Assembly: GCA_023525915.1 (NCBI GenBank)
Contig: CP026657.1
Span: 1,922,001-1,986,000 of the forward strand
DNA from: Acetispira formosa (nom. nud.)
Lineage (GTDB): Bacteria; Desulfobacterota; Desulfarculia; Adiutricales; Adiutricaceae
Length of the DNA: 64,000 nt
Direction of reading: 5' to 3'
The position numbers and the translations under genes are program-made. Shown piece after piece: positions 9,461-20,100 of the stretch. Under the pieces are notes generated by a model. It was not told the DNA's origin. It saw only the letters and a list, made by a program, of their open reading frames with translations, and searched no databases. Within the stretch, counting starts at the first letter, position 1, and every line of letters begins with the position of its first letter.

Positions 9461-12400
9461 ATGGCCAGAAATAAGAAAACCGTGGATATGCAACTGCCCT
9501 GGAGCCGCATCAAAAAGACTCTGACTATCGGGGGCCTCGGATTCTGGCAGATTACCCGCGACAACACCGATGAACTGCTCATAAACCTTGACGAAACTTT
9601 TCTGACCGCCAGCGGCCTGAAGAAGCTCGGCGCACATTCAATTCCTTTAAAAGAATACCTGGCCGACTACCTGCCCGACCACGAAAGCCCTGAAATTCTG
9701 GCCCTAATCAAAAGCCTGATGAATGGCGAATGCGAAAATTTCAGCTATGAACACCGGATACTCCCCTCTCCCGGCCATGAGATCTGGGTTCGCACCTTCG
9801 GTGATGTCGCCGAACGCGATTCGAGCGGCCGGGTGGCCTCCATAGACGGCTTCATTCAAAATATCGATGAAAGCAAACAGGCGTCTGAAAAGCTGAAAAG
9901 TGTCTTAATTGAAAAGGAAGCGGCGCATCAGGAACTGGCCAGGAGCAAGGACTATCTGGATACGGTTATCAACGCCGCCAAAATCGGCCTATGGAGCTGG
10001 AACGTCCGTGAGAAAAAGACAGAATTAAGTGTGGTTTTTTACGATCTTCTGGGCATCACCCCGGAAGAGAGCGGTAACCTGGCCGAAGGCTGGTATGATC
10101 TTATTCATCCTGATGACCGGCAAACGGCCAAAATGGTTGAAGAAAACTCTCTCAGCGGCCGCGACAGCACCTATTCACTGTTAACCAGAATGCGCCATAA
10201 AGATGGGCATTATGTGTGGATTTATGAAATAGGCCGAGTGGTTGAATATGATGAAGACGGCCGGGCCAGCCGCCTGGTGGGTGTTCATCTGGATTTCAAT
10301 GAGCGCAAGCATCTGGAAGAGGAGCAGCTGGCCGCGCTTAAGACCATTGCCGAGCAAAAGAACTTCCTGGAAGCCCAAATGGCCGAGAAGAATCAGCTTT
10401 TGCAGGATGTTCGTCACCGGGTGGAGAGCATAATTGAAAAATCCGGTGAAACATTTGGCGGCAGCAAAGAGGCCAGCCTGGACCCGTCCCTGGCCCTGAC
10501 CCTTGATGAAGAAGGTGAAACCGGTCTTTTCGCCGGATACCTCAACCGGGCCTTTTCCTTTCTGGCCACCCAGATGAGCTGGTATAAGGCGGTGCTGGAC
10601 AGCCTGCCCTTTCCAGTGGCCGTCTTTGACCGCCGGGGCCATTGGGCCTATCTAAACCAGCCCGGCGCCGACGTTCACGGGGGACGGCCCATAAAAGACT
10701 ATCTGGGCAAACCGAACGTGGCGGAAAGGGACAACTACATCGATACCGATGTTATCGTGGCTGGTGATAACCGCGAAACCATGAAGTTTAACCGCTTCAT
10801 GCCTGATTCCGGGCGTTTCTACACCGGCCAGAATTCTGTCCTGATTGATGAAAATGGCCGTGACGTCGGCCGTATTGAAACTCTGCGCGACGTTACTGAC
10901 GTCTTTGAAGCCGACGAGCGCACCAGAATCATGCTTGACGCCATGCCCCTGGCCTGTAACTTCTGGGACGACCAATTTCACAATATTGACTGCAATCAGG
11001 CCGCCGCAACGCTCTTCGACCTGCCCGACAAACAATCCTACCTTGATCGATTCTTCGAACTTTCGCCCGAATACCAGCCGGGCGGCCGCCCCTCTTCGGA
11101 CATGGCCGCTGAGAACGTCACCAAAGCTTTTCGCGATGGCTCGTGCGTCTTCGAATGGATGCACCAGAAGCCTGACGGCACCCCCGTGCCCTGCGAAATA
11201 ACCCTGGTGCGCGTGGCTCGCCGCGACGCTTTCATCGTGGCCGGCTACACCCGCGACCTCCGGGAGCTGAAAGCCACCCAGGCCGAGCGGGACATGGAGC
11301 GCAAGCTCCTGAAAAAAATCATGGACTCCACCCCCGTCTGCTTCACCATAACAGTGGATGGGGTCATCAAGTTCATCACGCCCTTTGCCCGCAACTTTAC
11401 CGGCCGCCAGAGCGGCGACCTGATCGCGGAAATTTTTGAACAGGAAGAGGGCTGGGCGGCTGTCTGCGAAGAAATAGAAGAGCGCAAGTTCGTCAACTGG
11501 CGGCAGCTCAACGTCAAGAGAGCCGACGGCCGGGTCCGCACCATGCTCCTGAACGCTTTCAAGACCGAGTATTACGGCGAGACCGGGGTCATGAGCTGGC
11601 TGATGGATGTGACCGAGTTGAATGAGCAGGCCCTGGAGTTGAAAAAAGCCCGCGACGCGGCTGAAGACAGCACCAAGGCCAAGAGTGAATTTCTGGCCAA
11701 CATGAGCCATGAGATCCGCACCCCCATGAATGCCATTCTAGGCCTGATTCATCTGGTTCTCCAGACGGAAATGACCGATGTTCAGAAGGAATACCTGCAA
11801 AAAACCGAGGGGGCGGCCAAAACGCTCTTACGGATTATCAATGATATTCTGGATTTCTCCAAAATAGAAGCCGGCAAGATGGAAATGGAAAAAGAGGAAT
11901 TCCATTTGGCCGATGTGCTGCAAAACGTGGTGGACATGGTTTCCACCAAGGCTCACGAAAAGAACCTGGAATTTCTGGTGCTGGTGCCCCCGGACACCCC
12001 GGCCGGGCTGGTGGGCGATCAAATTCGCCTGGCCCAGGTGCTCAGCAATCTGGCTTCCAACGCGGTCAAATTCACTGAGAACGGTCAGGTGGCCCTTAAG
12101 GTGGAGACAGTCAAGGAAAGCCCCAAGGAAGTCACCCTGCGTTTCCTGGTTGAGGATACCGGAATCGGCCTTACCCCCCAGCAAGTCTCCAACCTTTTCG
12201 CCGCTTTCACCCAGGCCGACACCTCGACCACCCGCCGCTTTGGCGGCACAGGGCTGGGGCTGGCCATATCCAAGCGGCTGGTGGAGATGATGGGCGGCAA
12301 TATCTGGTGTGAAAGTGAGCACGGCAAAGGCAGCACGTTCGGCTTCACGGCCACTTTCGGGCTCCACTCCTCCGGCAAGCGTTATGTCTCCCGGCGCAAG

Positions 12401-13237
12401 GATTTCCGCGGCCTCAACGCTCTGGCCGTTGATGACAACGTCATCGCCCTGGAAATTCTGAGCGATTTCCTTAAAACCCTGGGGTTTGCCGTCTCCACCG
12501 CCACCACCGGGCAGGAAGCGGTTTCCATTTTGTCTGAGGCCACCCAAAAAGGCCACACTTTTGATCTGGTTTTCCTTGATTGGAAAATGCCGGATATGGA
12601 TGGTGTGGCCACCTCCAACCGTATCCATGAGATCATACCGGCCGCCCAGCTTCCGGTTATAATCATGGCCACCGCCTATAACCGCGACGATGTTTTGGGT
12701 CTGGCCCGCCAGAGCGGCATTCGCAACGTTATGACCAAGCCGCTTTCGCCCTCCACCATGTTGAATGTTCTGGTTGATATTTTTGGCCGGGGTCTGCCGG
12801 AAAGGACATCCAAGCTCAAAAAAGCCCATGAAATGGCGGCTGTGCGGGAATTTGCCGGGGCCAGGGTTTTATTGGCTGAAGATAATGAGGTCAATCAGCT
12901 GGTGGCCAGCCGCATCCTGAAAAACGCCGGTCTGGTGGTGGAGATTGCCAATAACGGCCTTGAAGCTATTGAGAAACTGCAAAGCAACAAATACGACTTG
13001 GTTTTGATGGATATCCAGATGCCGGAAATGGACGGCATAACCGCCACCAAAGAAATTCGGGCCATGCCGGAATTTAAGGATTTGCCGATAGTCGCCATGA
13101 CCGCCCATGCCATGAGCGGTGACCGCGAGCTGAGCCTGAAGGCCGGAATGAACGACCATATTAATAAGCCGATCAACCTCCAGGAGCTGTTTTCCAGCCT
13201 GGCCAAATGGTTAAGGCGCAAGCCCGGCCGGGAATAA
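9461..13237 (+). CDS. Hybrid sensor histidine kinase with multiple PAS domains and two receiver domains
   Basis: A 1258-residue, apparently cytoplasmic signalling protein; no membrane span is visible. The N-terminal half has several PAS/PAC modules (roughly 20-140, 165-290, 375-480, 485-600 and 610-720), with a short coiled coil near 290-330. Next come HisKA with phospho-acceptor H750 in NMSHEIRTP, a HATPase with [15 protein letters not shown] and [13 protein letters not shown], and two receivers. Receiver 1 has D1040 in [14 protein letters not shown], receiver 2 has D1184 in [14 protein letters not shown]. All key residues are present. There is no output domain or adjacent regulator, so the phosphoryl group must pass through an Hpt protein elsewhere. 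The signal is unknown; several PAS domains suggest redox or small-ligand input. Confidence 0.94.
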   Translation: MARNKKTVDMQLPWSRIKKTLTIGGLGFWQITRDNTDELLINLDETFLTASGLKKLGAHSIPLKEYLADYLPDHESPEILALIKSLMNGECENFSYEHRILPSPGHEIWVRTFGDVAERDSSGRVASIDGFIQNIDESKQASEKLKSVLIEKEAAHQELARSKDYLDTVINAAKIGLWSWNVREKKTELSVVFYDLLGITPEESGNLAEGWYDLIHPDDRQTAKMVEENSLSGRDSTYSLLTRMRHKDGHYVWIYEIGRVVEYDEDGRASRLVGVHLDFNERKHLEEEQLAALKTIAEQKNFLEAQMAEKNQLLQDVRHRVESIIEKSGETFGGSKEASLDPSLALTLDEEGETGLFAGYLNRAFSFLATQMSWYKAVLDSLPFPVAVFDRRGHWAYLNQPGADVHGGRPIKDYLGKPNVAERDNYIDTDVIVAGDNRETMKFNRFMPDSGRFYTGQNSVLIDENGRDVGRIETLRDVTDVFEADERTRIMLDAMPLACNFWDDQFHNIDCNQAAATLFDLPDKQSYLDRFFELSPEYQPGGRPSSDMAAENVTKAFRDGSCVFEWMHQKPDGTPVPCEITLVRVARRDAFIVAGYTRDLRELKATQAERDMERKLLKKIMDSTPVCFTITVDGVIKFITPFARNFTGRQSGDLIAEIFEQEEGWAAVCEEIEERKFVNWRQLNVKRADGRVRTMLLNAFKTEYYGETGVMSWLMDVTELNEQALELKKARDAAEDSTKAKSEFLANMSHEIRTPMNAILGLIHLVLQTEMTDVQKEYLQKTEGAAKTLLRIINDILDFSKIEAGKMEMEKEEFHLADVLQNVVDMVSTKAHEKNLEFLVLVPPDTPAGLVGDQIRLAQVLSNLASNAVKFTENGQVALKVETVKESPKEVTLRFLVEDTGIGLTPQQVSNLFAAFTQADTSTTRRFGGTGLGLAISKRLVEMMGGNIWCESEHGKGSTFGFTATFGLHSSGKRYVSRRKDFRGLNALAVDDNVIALEILSDFLKTLGFAVSTATTGQEAVSILSEATQKGHTFDLVFLDWKMPDMDGVATSNRIHEIIPAAQLPVIIMATAYNRDDVLGLARQSGIRNVMTKPLSPSTMLNVLVDIFGRGLPERTSKLKKAHEMAAVREFAGARVLLAEDNEVNQLVASRILKNAGLVVEIANNGLEAIEKLQSNKYDLVLMDIQMPEMDGITATKEIRAMPEFKDLPIVAMTAHAMSGDRELSLKAGMNDHINKPINLQELFSSLAKWLRRKPGRE

Positions 13238-13244
13238 ATAAGGA

Positions 13245-13263
13245 TGCGGCCCTTGAGGCCGCA
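13245..13263. terminator. Short hairpin between convergent genes
   Basis: TGCGGCC-CTTGA-GGCCGCA lies between the stop codons of the histidine kinase and the cysteine desulfurase genes. It is placed to serve either strand as a terminator, although the T-run is poor. Confidence 0.45.
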
Positions 13264-13275
13264 CCCAATAATGTC

Positions 13276-14418
13276 TTAACGTTTGCCGGCGGCCAAGACC
13301 TCTAGGGCCTTGACTGACGTATCCACATCTTCGGCCAGATTATAAAGGCCGATGGAAAAGCGGGTCGTGCCGCCGGGGAAGGTCCCTAAAAATTGATGCG
13401 ACAGCGGTGAACAATGAAGACCCGACCTGGTGAGAATCCCGTAATCAGCCTCAAGGGCGGCCGAAAGGTCGGATGAGGACCAGCCGTCAATCGTCACGGA
13501 AATAGTTGATACCCGCTGCTCACGCTTGGTCGGCCCCTGCACCTGGAGACCAGGTATACTCCCCAATCCATCCAAAAACCGCATGGTTAAATTCATTTCA
13601 TGTTCGCGGATGCGGTCGACCCCGGTTTTCAGCACCACATCCAATCCGGCGGCCAGACCGGCCAACCCATGGGTGTTGGGGGTCCCGGCCTCCAAGGCGT
13701 CCGGCAGAAAATCCGGCTGACGCAAGCTTTCCGAACGGCTGCCTGTGCCGCCCACAGCCAAAGGCCGCAGCTCCAAACCCGGTCTCACCCACAAGCCCCC
13801 CGTCCCGGTGGGCCCCATTAAACCCTTGTGGCCGGTAAAAGTCACAATATCAGCCCAGGTGGTCACGTCTTCCATCGGGATGGCCCCCGCCGTCTGGGCG
13901 GCGTCCAGCACAATTGGAATATCGCCGATAAGGGCTTTCACCTCTTTCACCGGCAGCAGCGCTCCAGTGACGTTGGAGGCATGGGTCATGGCCACCAGTT
14001 TGGTGGTCGGCCTCAGAAGCTTGCGGAATTCCTGCGGGTCGGTAAGGCCGTTGGAATCAATGGGGGCCTGATCCCAGATTATGCCCCGCGCGGCGGCCAT
14101 CCGGGCCAGCGGACGAGCCACGGAATTGTGTTCGAGCGAGCTTGATATCACATGGTCGCCCTGCTTCAGACGCAAGCCTTCCAGGGCAATGTTCAAAGCC
14201 CAACTGATATTGCAGGTAAAAACTATGCGGCTGTTGTCCTTTATGCCAAAAAGCCTGGCCACGCCTTTACGCGCCTTGTGAATGGACCGCGAGGCGTTCA
14301 GCGAAGCGGCGTGCCCGCTGCGGCCGGGGCTGGCCGGGGCGGCCAGAGCCTCCGCCACAGCCTCAATTACCTCAGGCGGCTTGGGAAAGGAAGTGGCCGA
14401 GTTATCCAGATAAATCAT
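13276..14418 (-). CDS. Cysteine desulfurase family aminotransferase (class V)
   Basis: A 380-residue PLP enzyme expected to take sulfur from cysteine as a persulfide for Fe-S cluster building. The PLP lysine is K198 in TFTGHKGLMG, and the catalytic Cys is C336 in RSGLHCSP. The start YLDNSATSFPKP and the RSGLHCSPLSH context match the short desulfurase subgroup related to SufS/CsdA and not housekeeping IscS. It follows nadA by 23 bases with an AAGGAG ribosome-binding site, so the two form an operon. In Bacillus a NifS-like enzyme sits beside the nad genes and matures the NadA cluster. The same partnership is a reasonable inference here. Confidence 0.9.
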   Translation of the reverse strand: MIYLDNSATSFPKPPEVIEAVAEALAAPASPGRSGHAASLNASRSIHKARKGVARLFGIKDNSRIVFTCNISWALNIALEGLRLKQGDHVISSSLEHNSVARPLARMAAARGIIWDQAPIDSNGLTDPQEFRKLLRPTTKLVAMTHASNVTGALLPVKEVKALIGDIPIVLDAAQTAGAIPMEDVTTWADIVTFTGHKGLMGPTGTGGLWVRPGLELRPLAVGGTGSRSESLRQPDFLPDALEAGTPNTHGLAGLAAGLDVVLKTGVDRIREHEMNLTMRFLDGLGSIPGLQVQGPTKREQRVSTISVTIDGWSSSDLSAALEADYGILTRSGLHCSPLSHQFLGTFPGGTTRFSIGLYNLAEDVDTSVKALEVLAAGKR

Positions 14419-14441
14419 GTCAGACTCCTTTTGTGATCATA

Positions 14442-15332
14442 TCAGTGGGAGCCGGCGCCTCCGGCCAGCGTGCGGCTTTGGCGCCTTTCCTGAAAATCTT
14501 CCAGACAATTGATGATGGATTTCAGATTGGTCAGCTTCATGTTCGGGCAGAAAATTTCAGCCTCAGTCTCATAAAAGATTTTTTCGGGCATGGATTCGGC
14601 CAGATAACCGGCCAGCCCAGTTTCACTAAGTATGATGAATTCAGAGGCGGAACTTTCAGAGCAGAAACGGCGTATGGCCGATGAATCGCCCACAAAATCA
14701 GCCATGGGCAACAGGTCCGGGCGGCAGAGGGAATGCACGGCCGCCAAAGCTTCCGGCCAGGCTTGTTTGGCCGCCGCCAGTTCCTCAGGCAGGGCCAGCT
14801 CATGCACTTTGCAGACCGCCTTGTCCCAACGGTTGACTACCTGAGACCCAAAGCCGCTTTGATCAACCAACTGAGGCCCAGGCAAGGCTATTAGTGGCCG
14901 TCCGTTAGTGGAGGCCAGAACCTCACGAGCGTTTGAGGGGTTGATTTCCAAATCAGCCAGTTCCTTGATTTCCCGGCTGGCCCGGATGTCGACCACAATC
15001 AGGGCATCAGGATGACGCAGTCTGGCTTCCTTAACCTCATCAAGGCTCACGGCGTCGGAGAGGGGACAGGAAATATCAAGGCGTGGAACCAGAAGCGGCT
15101 TGCACAGGCCGCCGCGTCTTTCGATTTCACCCAGCATGTAGGACGCGCCGCAGACCATTACCGCCTCTGCCGGGCTTTGAAAGGCCCGTGCCACGACCTC
15201 AGCGCTGCCGCCGACAAAATCGGCCGCCTTCTGTACTTCCTCGCGCTGATAGAAGTGGGCCAGAATCTCAACTTTATTAGCCTTGGCCAACAGCCGGATT
15301 TTCTCCACTTGGGCCTTTTTCTTATCATCCAT
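14442..15332 (-). CDS. nadA: Quinolinate synthase A
   Basis: Condenses iminoaspartate with dihydroxyacetone phosphate to quinolinate, the first pyridine of NAD synthesis, using a [4Fe-4S] cluster. The 296 residues match the short NadA form. The three cluster cysteines appear at C61 (VMVCG), C174 (KAVCKVHE) and C262 (FCPNMKLTNL), and the IL-AHFYQR segment is at 23-30. The usual GVHFMAE segment after the first Cys reads GASYMLGE, losing the His found in most NadA proteins, so this copy is somewhat divergent. No nadB or nadC is next to it; the downstream partner is the cysteine desulfurase. An AAGGAG motif lies 12-13 bases before the ATG. Confidence 0.88.
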   Translation of the reverse strand: MDDKKKAQVEKIRLLAKANKVEILAHFYQREEVQKAADFVGGSAEVVARAFQSPAEAVMVCGASYMLGEIERRGGLCKPLLVPRLDISCPLSDAVSLDEVKEARLRHPDALIVVDIRASREIKELADLEINPSNAREVLASTNGRPLIALPGPQLVDQSGFGSQVVNRWDKAVCKVHELALPEELAAAKQAWPEALAAVHSLCRPDLLPMADFVGDSSAIRRFCSESSASEFIILSETGLAGYLAESMPEKIFYETEAEIFCPNMKLTNLKSIINCLEDFQERRQSRTLAGGAGSH

Positions 15333-15506
15333 TGTTCCGGGACACTCCTTTCATTCAAACTATTATACTACATTCAACGCTTTTGAACAAAAATCGGCCG
15401 TTTGGAAACTGAAGAGCCTGTCCGTGTATTTACGAACAGACTCCAATTAAAGCTCTCCACCCGAACCAGACACGGAATTAAGCCAATAGTGGGAAAGCGG
15501 GGGACC

Positions 15507-15591
15507 GCCGCCGGGAGAAATGTTTTTGCCCGGCTCTGGTTCCGGGGGTCTTTAGTCACCAGAGCCGGGCAAAAACATTTCTCCCGGCGGC
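15507..15591. repeat. Repeat family C, copy 1 (long hairpin)
   Basis: An inverted repeat whose arms begin with GCCGCCGGGAGAAATG and run about 35 bases each. The loop holds the string GGGGGTCTTTAGTCAC. Related copies are at 37568-37650 and 46330-46420. The outer arms are nearly identical between copies, but the inner arms differ and covary within each copy, so pairing is preserved. Confidence 0.85.
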
Positions 15592-15731
15592 TGCCTGGTC
15601 AGCTTTCCCCCGGCCTGGAAAGTATACATAGCTGAAGTGGGAGCCGGAAGCCGGAAGTTTTGTCCTGGCTCCGTGACTAAAGACCCCCTTCACCTCGCCA
15701 GGACAAAAACAATCCCCGGCTTCCGGCGGGT
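15592..15731. repeat. Repeat family E, copy 1 (uninterrupted hairpin)
   Basis: Follows family C copy 1 directly. Imperfect arms GGAAGCCGGAAGTTTTGTCC and its counterpart ending at 15731 enclose the string CCGTGACTAAAGACCCCC (15671-15688). The same C-E tandem occurs at 46330-46710, where an extra palindrome has inserted at the TA corresponding to 15678-15679. This copy is therefore the empty site. Confidence 0.85.
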
Positions 15732-15782
15732 CAATGGGTTTAGAAAACATTGACTATCTAGCAGTCCAGTAAGGGCCGCGCA

Positions 15783-16883
15783 CTATTTCCAGAGATCCGC
15801 GACGGTCTGCGGCTGAGAGACCTGGACGGTAAGGATCAGGTCGCCGCGGCTTTTATCCGGCTTCAGCCGACCCTGTTCGCCAAGCCGGAGTTTGGCCCCA
15901 TCCTTAATGCCCGCCGGAATTTTTATTGACAGACGGTTGGAAGCCTCATCCCGCTGATACGATATCTCCACCGTGGTGCCCATAGCCGCCACCTGGGGGG
16001 TGATGGTTATCTGATAGGAGATGTCATAACGCTCGGCTTTTTTCCTGGCCCGGGCTTCCGCTCCAGGCAGCCAGGAAGTCAGCTTTTCCAGGAAGGACTT
16101 GGGGGCCTCATCAGTCGGCTGTTTGGCTGGCTTCCGCCGCTGGCGAACCCATTCCGCAAAATCTTCCGGCTTGAATTTTACCCCGGCCTTGCCCAGTTCC
16201 CCTTCCAGGTCACGCAGCGTTTCCCGGCCCTTGTCGGATTTGAAAAAGTTGCTCAGAATCTCATCGAAATCGCCGTCAGCCGCCTCACCGCGAGTTTCCG
16301 ACTGGGAGGCGCTGGAAGCTCTGGCTTTGGCCTCCGCTTCAGCCGATGCGGAATCCTTTGAGGCCGAACCGCCGGAAGCCGCTCCAGTCCGGGCCGATGA
16401 GGCGCCTGAAGCGCCAGCCGCACCGGAGGCGGCTCCAGTCTTGCCCGCTGATGAGGAAGAGGCTGAAGCGCCAGTTGAACCGGAGCCGGGCTTGGCCCCC
16501 GCGCCCGCCCCGGCGGCACGGCCGGACGGACCGGCCGACGATGGACGGCCCTTGGCCCCGGCTGGGCCTGGGCCGGGCCGGGACGACGCGCCCGGCCCGC
16601 TTGAAGCGGAGGCCCCGGACCGGCTGCCCGAAGCACCTGAGGAAGCTGTCGATTTTTTCGGACGAAGCCGCTCATATCTCGCTCTGGCCGCCGGGTCGCT
16701 TAAAATGGCGTAGGCTTGGCTGATGTCCTTAAAACGTTCCTCGGCGGCGGTGTCGCCGGGGTTGCGATCCGGGTGATATTTTACGGCCAGGCTCAGATAG
16801 GCTTTGCGCAGCTCATCCGGCCCGGCTTTCTCGTCCACGCCCAGAATGGCGTGGAGATCTTTTTTGTAACTGACCGCGCTCAT
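15783..16883 (-). CDS. DnaJ-domain co-chaperone with a long low-complexity linker
   Basis: A 366-residue J-domain protein expected to stimulate Hsp70 ATPase. The J domain covers about residues 7-72 with the HPD motif at 37-39. Residues about 75-200 are an Ala/Gly/Ser/Pro-rich linker, presumably disordered and very GC-rich. The C-terminal part (about 285-360) resembles a single DnaJ C-terminal substrate-binding unit with [19 protein letters not shown]. No zinc-finger cysteines are present, so it is closer to CbpA/type II or III than to DnaJ. It overlaps rfaE2 by four bases (ATGA), implying coupling. The linker is far longer than in typical CbpA proteins. Confidence 0.88.
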   Translation of the reverse strand: MSAVSYKKDLHAILGVDEKAGPDELRKAYLSLAVKYHPDRNPGDTAAEERFKDISQAYAILSDPAARARYERLRPKKSTASSGASGSRSGASASSGPGASSRPGPGPAGAKGRPSSAGPSGRAAGAGAGAKPGSGSTGASASSSSAGKTGAASGAAGASGASSARTGAASGGSASKDSASAEAEAKARASSASQSETRGEAADGDFDEILSNFFKSDKGRETLRDLEGELGKAGVKFKPEDFAEWVRQRRKPAKQPTDEAPKSFLEKLTSWLPGAEARARKKAERYDISYQITITPQVAAMGTTVEISYQRDEASNRLSIKIPAGIKDGAKLRLGEQGRLKPDKSRGDLILTVQVSQPQTVADLWK

Positions 16884-17356
16884 TGTCTGATCCGCTCAAT
16901 AAGTGAGGTTGTTGAAAATCCCTCCGCCAGAAGAAGCGAACGGACCTGCCCGCCGCCAGCCAGCACAACATCCGCGCCGACAATCTGTTCCGGCCGCCAG
17001 TCCCCGCCTTTAACCAGCACGTCCGGCTTCAAGAGGGTGATCAGGTCCAGGGGCGTATCATGATCGAAGACGACCACCGCGTCCACCGCGGCCAGGCCGG
17101 CCAGCATCTCGCCCCGCACCGCTTCCGGGCAGATAGGCCGGGCGGGGCCTTTCAGCGCGGTGATGGAGCGGTCGGAATTGAGGCCGACTATCAGATAGTC
17201 TCCCAAATCCCTGGCTTCAGCCAGATAGCGGAGATGCCCGGGGTGGAGAAGATCGAAACAGCCGTTGGTGAAAACCACCTTGCGGCTTTCGCCGGCCAGC
17301 TCTTGGCGACGGGCGGCCGCCTGTTCCCAGGTCATTATTTTGGCGAGATGTTTCAT
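16880..17356 (-). CDS. rfaE2: D-glycero-beta-D-manno-heptose 1-phosphate adenylyltransferase
   Basis: Makes ADP-heptose for the LPS inner core. The 158-residue protein corresponds to the C-terminal nucleotidyltransferase half of E. coli HldE. It shows [12 protein letters not shown] at residues 30-41, the LNSDRSI segment near 60, and VKGGDW near 115. The kinase half (HldA/RfaE1) is not fused and is not in this window, as in many deltaproteobacteria. It starts 55 bases after the secF stop, with a hairpin between them, and overlaps the DnaJ-like gene downstream. Confidence 0.92.
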   Translation of the reverse strand: MKHLAKIMTWEQAAARRQELAGESRKVVFTNGCFDLLHPGHLRYLAEARDLGDYLIVGLNSDRSITALKGPARPICPEAVRGEMLAGLAAVDAVVVFDHDTPLDLITLLKPDVLVKGGDWRPEQIVGADVVLAGGGQVRSLLLAEGFSTTSLIERIRQ

Positions 17357-17368
17357 GACAAAACTCCA

Positions 17369-17397
17369 GCCGCCGTCCAGTGGTCCCGGACGGCGGC
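17369..17397. terminator. Terminator-like hairpin between secF and rfaE2
   Basis: A perfect ten-base stem GCCGCCGTCC / GGACGGCGGC with a nine-base loop. It lies just after the secF stop (minus strand) and just before the rfaE2 start, so it probably separates the sec operon from rfaE2. T-runs are short on both sides. Confidence 0.6.
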
Positions 17398-17410
17398 TTC
17401 ATTTTATTAA

Positions 17411-18508
17411 TCAGGCTGCGCTGGCGGCCGGTGCGCCGTTTGTGCCGTCAGCCTTGGGTGGGCGGCTCCAAAAAAGGAGAGCCGGGGCCGAGACGAAGAT
17501 CGATGACCAAGTACCCACGCCGATACCAATCAAGAGGGCCAGGGCGAAATCCTGATTGACAGCCCCTCCGAAAAGATACAAGGCCAGAACAACCATAAGG
17601 GTGGACCCGGAAGTCAGCACCGTGCGCGACAGGGTTTCGTTGACGCTGCGATTGATGATTTCAGCATAGTCGCCTTTGCGTGATTTCTGAACATGTTCGC
17701 GGATACGGTCATAAATGATGATCGTGTCATTGAGGGAGTAGCCGGCGATGGTCAGAATGGCGGCCACGAAACTCAGCGTAATCTCTTTATCCAGAAGGGC
17801 GAATACGCCCACGGTTATGATGACGTCATGCAGAAGCGCCAGAATGGCCCCCAGCGCGTATTCAAACTTGAGCGTATAGCAGAGTATGACCGTCACCACC
17901 ACGGCCAGAATGATCAGGTAGACCATACTGATGCCCAATAGCGACGCAACATAGAGCGCGCCCAGAAGAGCCCCGACCAGAACGGCCGAAGTGCCCCACT
18001 TGTGTTCAAACCGGCCGGAGATATATATCAGAATCATAAGGATACTGTAGTAGAGGGCGCTCATGGCTTTCTGCCGCAGATCCTGGCCGACTCTGGGGCC
18101 GACCATCTCCACCCGGCGAATTTCCACCTTGTCTTCCCCAAAGAAAGACATCAGGCTGTCCGTCACTCTCTGGTTGAGGGTCGATTCACGGGCGACGTCA
18201 CTTTCCAGTTCCTCATCCCCCTGAAGGTTGATCAAGTATTCGTTGTCGCCGTCCTCGCCAAATCCTTGAACGCTGGGTGTCGGCAACCCGGCTTCATCCA
18301 AGGCCTGCCTGATGTTGTCAGGTGTGACCTGTTCGGTAAAACGGGCCTGAATCAGGAGTCCTCCGGCAAAATCTATGCCCATGGTCAGACCCTTGAAAGC
18401 AATGGCCCCAAGGCAAATGCACATCACCGCGACCGACAGGCCCAGGAAGATGTAGCGCTTGCCCATGAAGTTTATATTTATGCCCGGCTTGATAAGTTCA
18501 AATGACAT
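17411..18508 (-). CDS. secF: Protein translocase subunit SecF
   Basis: Inner-membrane partner of SecD that uses the proton gradient to pull exported proteins through SecYEG. 365 residues, slightly long for SecF. TM1 is at about 18-38, followed by the conserved GIDFAGG motif near residues 49-55. A periplasmic domain covers about 60-170, and five membrane spans follow, with the Sec family segment GYSLNDTIIIYDRIRE (about 255-270). The C-terminal tail after the last span is Ala/Pro-rich. It starts 12 bases after the secD stop. Gene order tgt, yajC, secD, secF is the classical operon. Confidence 0.96.
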   Translation of the reverse strand: MSFELIKPGININFMGKRYIFLGLSVAVMCICLGAIAFKGLTMGIDFAGGLLIQARFTEQVTPDNIRQALDEAGLPTPSVQGFGEDGDNEYLINLQGDEELESDVARESTLNQRVTDSLMSFFGEDKVEIRRVEMVGPRVGQDLRQKAMSALYYSILMILIYISGRFEHKWGTSAVLVGALLGALYVASLLGISMVYLIILAVVVTVILCYTLKFEYALGAILALLHDVIITVGVFALLDKEITLSFVAAILTIAGYSLNDTIIIYDRIREHVQKSRKGDYAEIINRSVNETLSRTVLTSGSTLMVVLALYLFGGAVNQDFALALLIGIGVGTWSSIFVSAPALLFWSRPPKADGTNGAPAASAA

Positions 18509-18520
18509 CTGGGCGCTCCT

Positions 18521-20098
18521 TTATATACTGAGCCGTTCGGCCCGGCGGCCGCTCAAGGCTGTGTCGAATACCACCCTGGAGAAGAACAGGGCCGTGAACA
18601 TGGAAGAAAGGATACCGACCGACAGGGTCACGGCAAAGCCGCGAATCGGGCCGGAACCGAACTGATAGAGCACCAGGGCCGTAATCAAAGTGGTGAGGTT
18701 CGAATCGAAGACCGTCCAGAAAGCCCGGCCGAAACCCGCCCCGACCGCGGCCTTGGGGGTTTTGCCCGATCTGATTTCTTCGCGGATGCGTTCAAAAACC
18801 AGAACGTTTGCGTCCACAGCCATTCCGAGGGTCAGTATGAGGCCAAATATGCCCGGCAGCGTCAGAGTGGCCCCGAAGGTGGCCAGGACGGCCAGGATAA
18901 TGGGGAAGTTGAATAACAGCGCCGCGTCGGCCACCACGCCGGACCAGCGATAATAAACGGCCATGAAGACCAGCACCAGCCCAAGGCCGATAACCCCGGC
19001 CCGGAGCCCCATCTGTATGGAATCAGCGCCAAGGGTGGGGCCGACGGTGCGTTCTTCCAGAACGGAGACGGGCGCGGGCAGGGCTCCGGCCCGGAGGGCC
19101 ACAGCCAGGTCGCGCGCTTCGTCTTCACTGAAAGCGCCGCTGATGACGGCCCGGCCGCCGCCGATTCTTTCATTTATGTTAGGTGCGCTGTAGACCATGT
19201 TGTCCAGAACAATGGCCATGCGGTAACCGGTATATTCGCCGGTGACCCGCTCGAACTGGCGGGCGCCCCGGCTGTCGAAGGTGATAGCCACCTGGGGCTC
19301 GTTGAACTGGCCCCGGCTGACCCTGGCGTCCACCAGACCTTCGCCGGTCATGAGCGATTGTTTTCTCAAGAGGTAAGGCACGCGAACTTCCGAGCCGTCA
19401 CGGGCGATTTCCCGCCCATACTGAAGCTCCATGCCGGCCGGCACTCCATTGACCTGTGCCCATTCGGGGGTGCGGTCCCTATCGACCAGCTTGAATTCCA
19501 AAAGGGCCGTTTTCCCGATAAGGGCCACGGCCCGTTTGGGGTCGTCCATACCTGGCAGTTGAATGACGATGCGGTCTTCGCCCTGGGGGCGGATATCGGG
19601 CTCGGCCACGCCAAACATGTCCACCCGGTTGCGGATGGTTTCCAGGGCCTGACGGGCGGTCATTTCCTTGACGGTGCGGATTTCGGCCTCGGTCATGGTC
19701 AGAACGAGACGGTTTGCGGCGGGACGGCGCAAAATAGTCAGGTTGCCGAAGTTGTCTTTCAGGAGGGCCTCGGCCTCTTTCATGGCGGATTCATCGGGAA
19801 ATTCGGCGGCTATTTCCAGGCCTTCGCCCTTGGCCACACTGATGGCGGTGATGGATTTTTCAGCCAGGGCCCGGCGCAGTTCCTCGGCCTGACGGGCGGC
19901 CGTATTTTGTAGAACCACGTTCAGATCGGCGCCCATAACCAGATGAATGCCGCCTTTAAGATCGAGCCCCAGGCTCACTTTCTTTTTAGGCCACCAGGAC
20001 GGCAGGTTGTCCACAAAGGTCGGCAGGACCAGGGCTGTGGAGAAAAGCAGAACCAGCGCCACCACTCCAATTCGCCATTTCAGCGACTTATTATCCAT
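18521..20098 (-). CDS. secD: Protein translocase subunit SecD
   Basis: Membrane subunit of SecDF-YajC that aids late steps of protein export. 525 residues from the chosen start. TM1 is at about 8-26, then the motif GLDLKGGIHLVMGAD near 41-55, a large periplasmic region, and five C-terminal spans with LTLGMAVDANVLVFERIREE. The frame stays open 16 codons further upstream into the 263-bp repeat. The ATG at 20098 has a GGAGTG ribosome-binding site at normal spacing and gives the expected short N-terminus. This ribosome-binding region is itself inside the first copy of the triplicated sequence. Confidence 0.96.
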   Translation of the reverse strand: MDNKSLKWRIGVVALVLLFSTALVLPTFVDNLPSWWPKKKVSLGLDLKGGIHLVMGADLNVVLQNTAARQAEELRRALAEKSITAISVAKGEGLEIAAEFPDESAMKEAEALLKDNFGNLTILRRPAANRLVLTMTEAEIRTVKEMTARQALETIRNRVDMFGVAEPDIRPQGEDRIVIQLPGMDDPKRAVALIGKTALLEFKLVDRDRTPEWAQVNGVPAGMELQYGREIARDGSEVRVPYLLRKQSLMTGEGLVDARVSRGQFNEPQVAITFDSRGARQFERVTGEYTGYRMAIVLDNMVYSAPNINERIGGGRAVISGAFSEDEARDLAVALRAGALPAPVSVLEERTVGPTLGADSIQMGLRAGVIGLGLVLVFMAVYYRWSGVVADAALLFNFPIILAVLATFGATLTLPGIFGLILTLGMAVDANVLVFERIREEIRSGKTPKAAVGAGFGRAFWTVFDSNLTTLITALVLYQFGSGPIRGFAVTLSVGILSSMFTALFFSRVVFDTALSGRRAERLSI

Positions 20099-20100
20099 AA

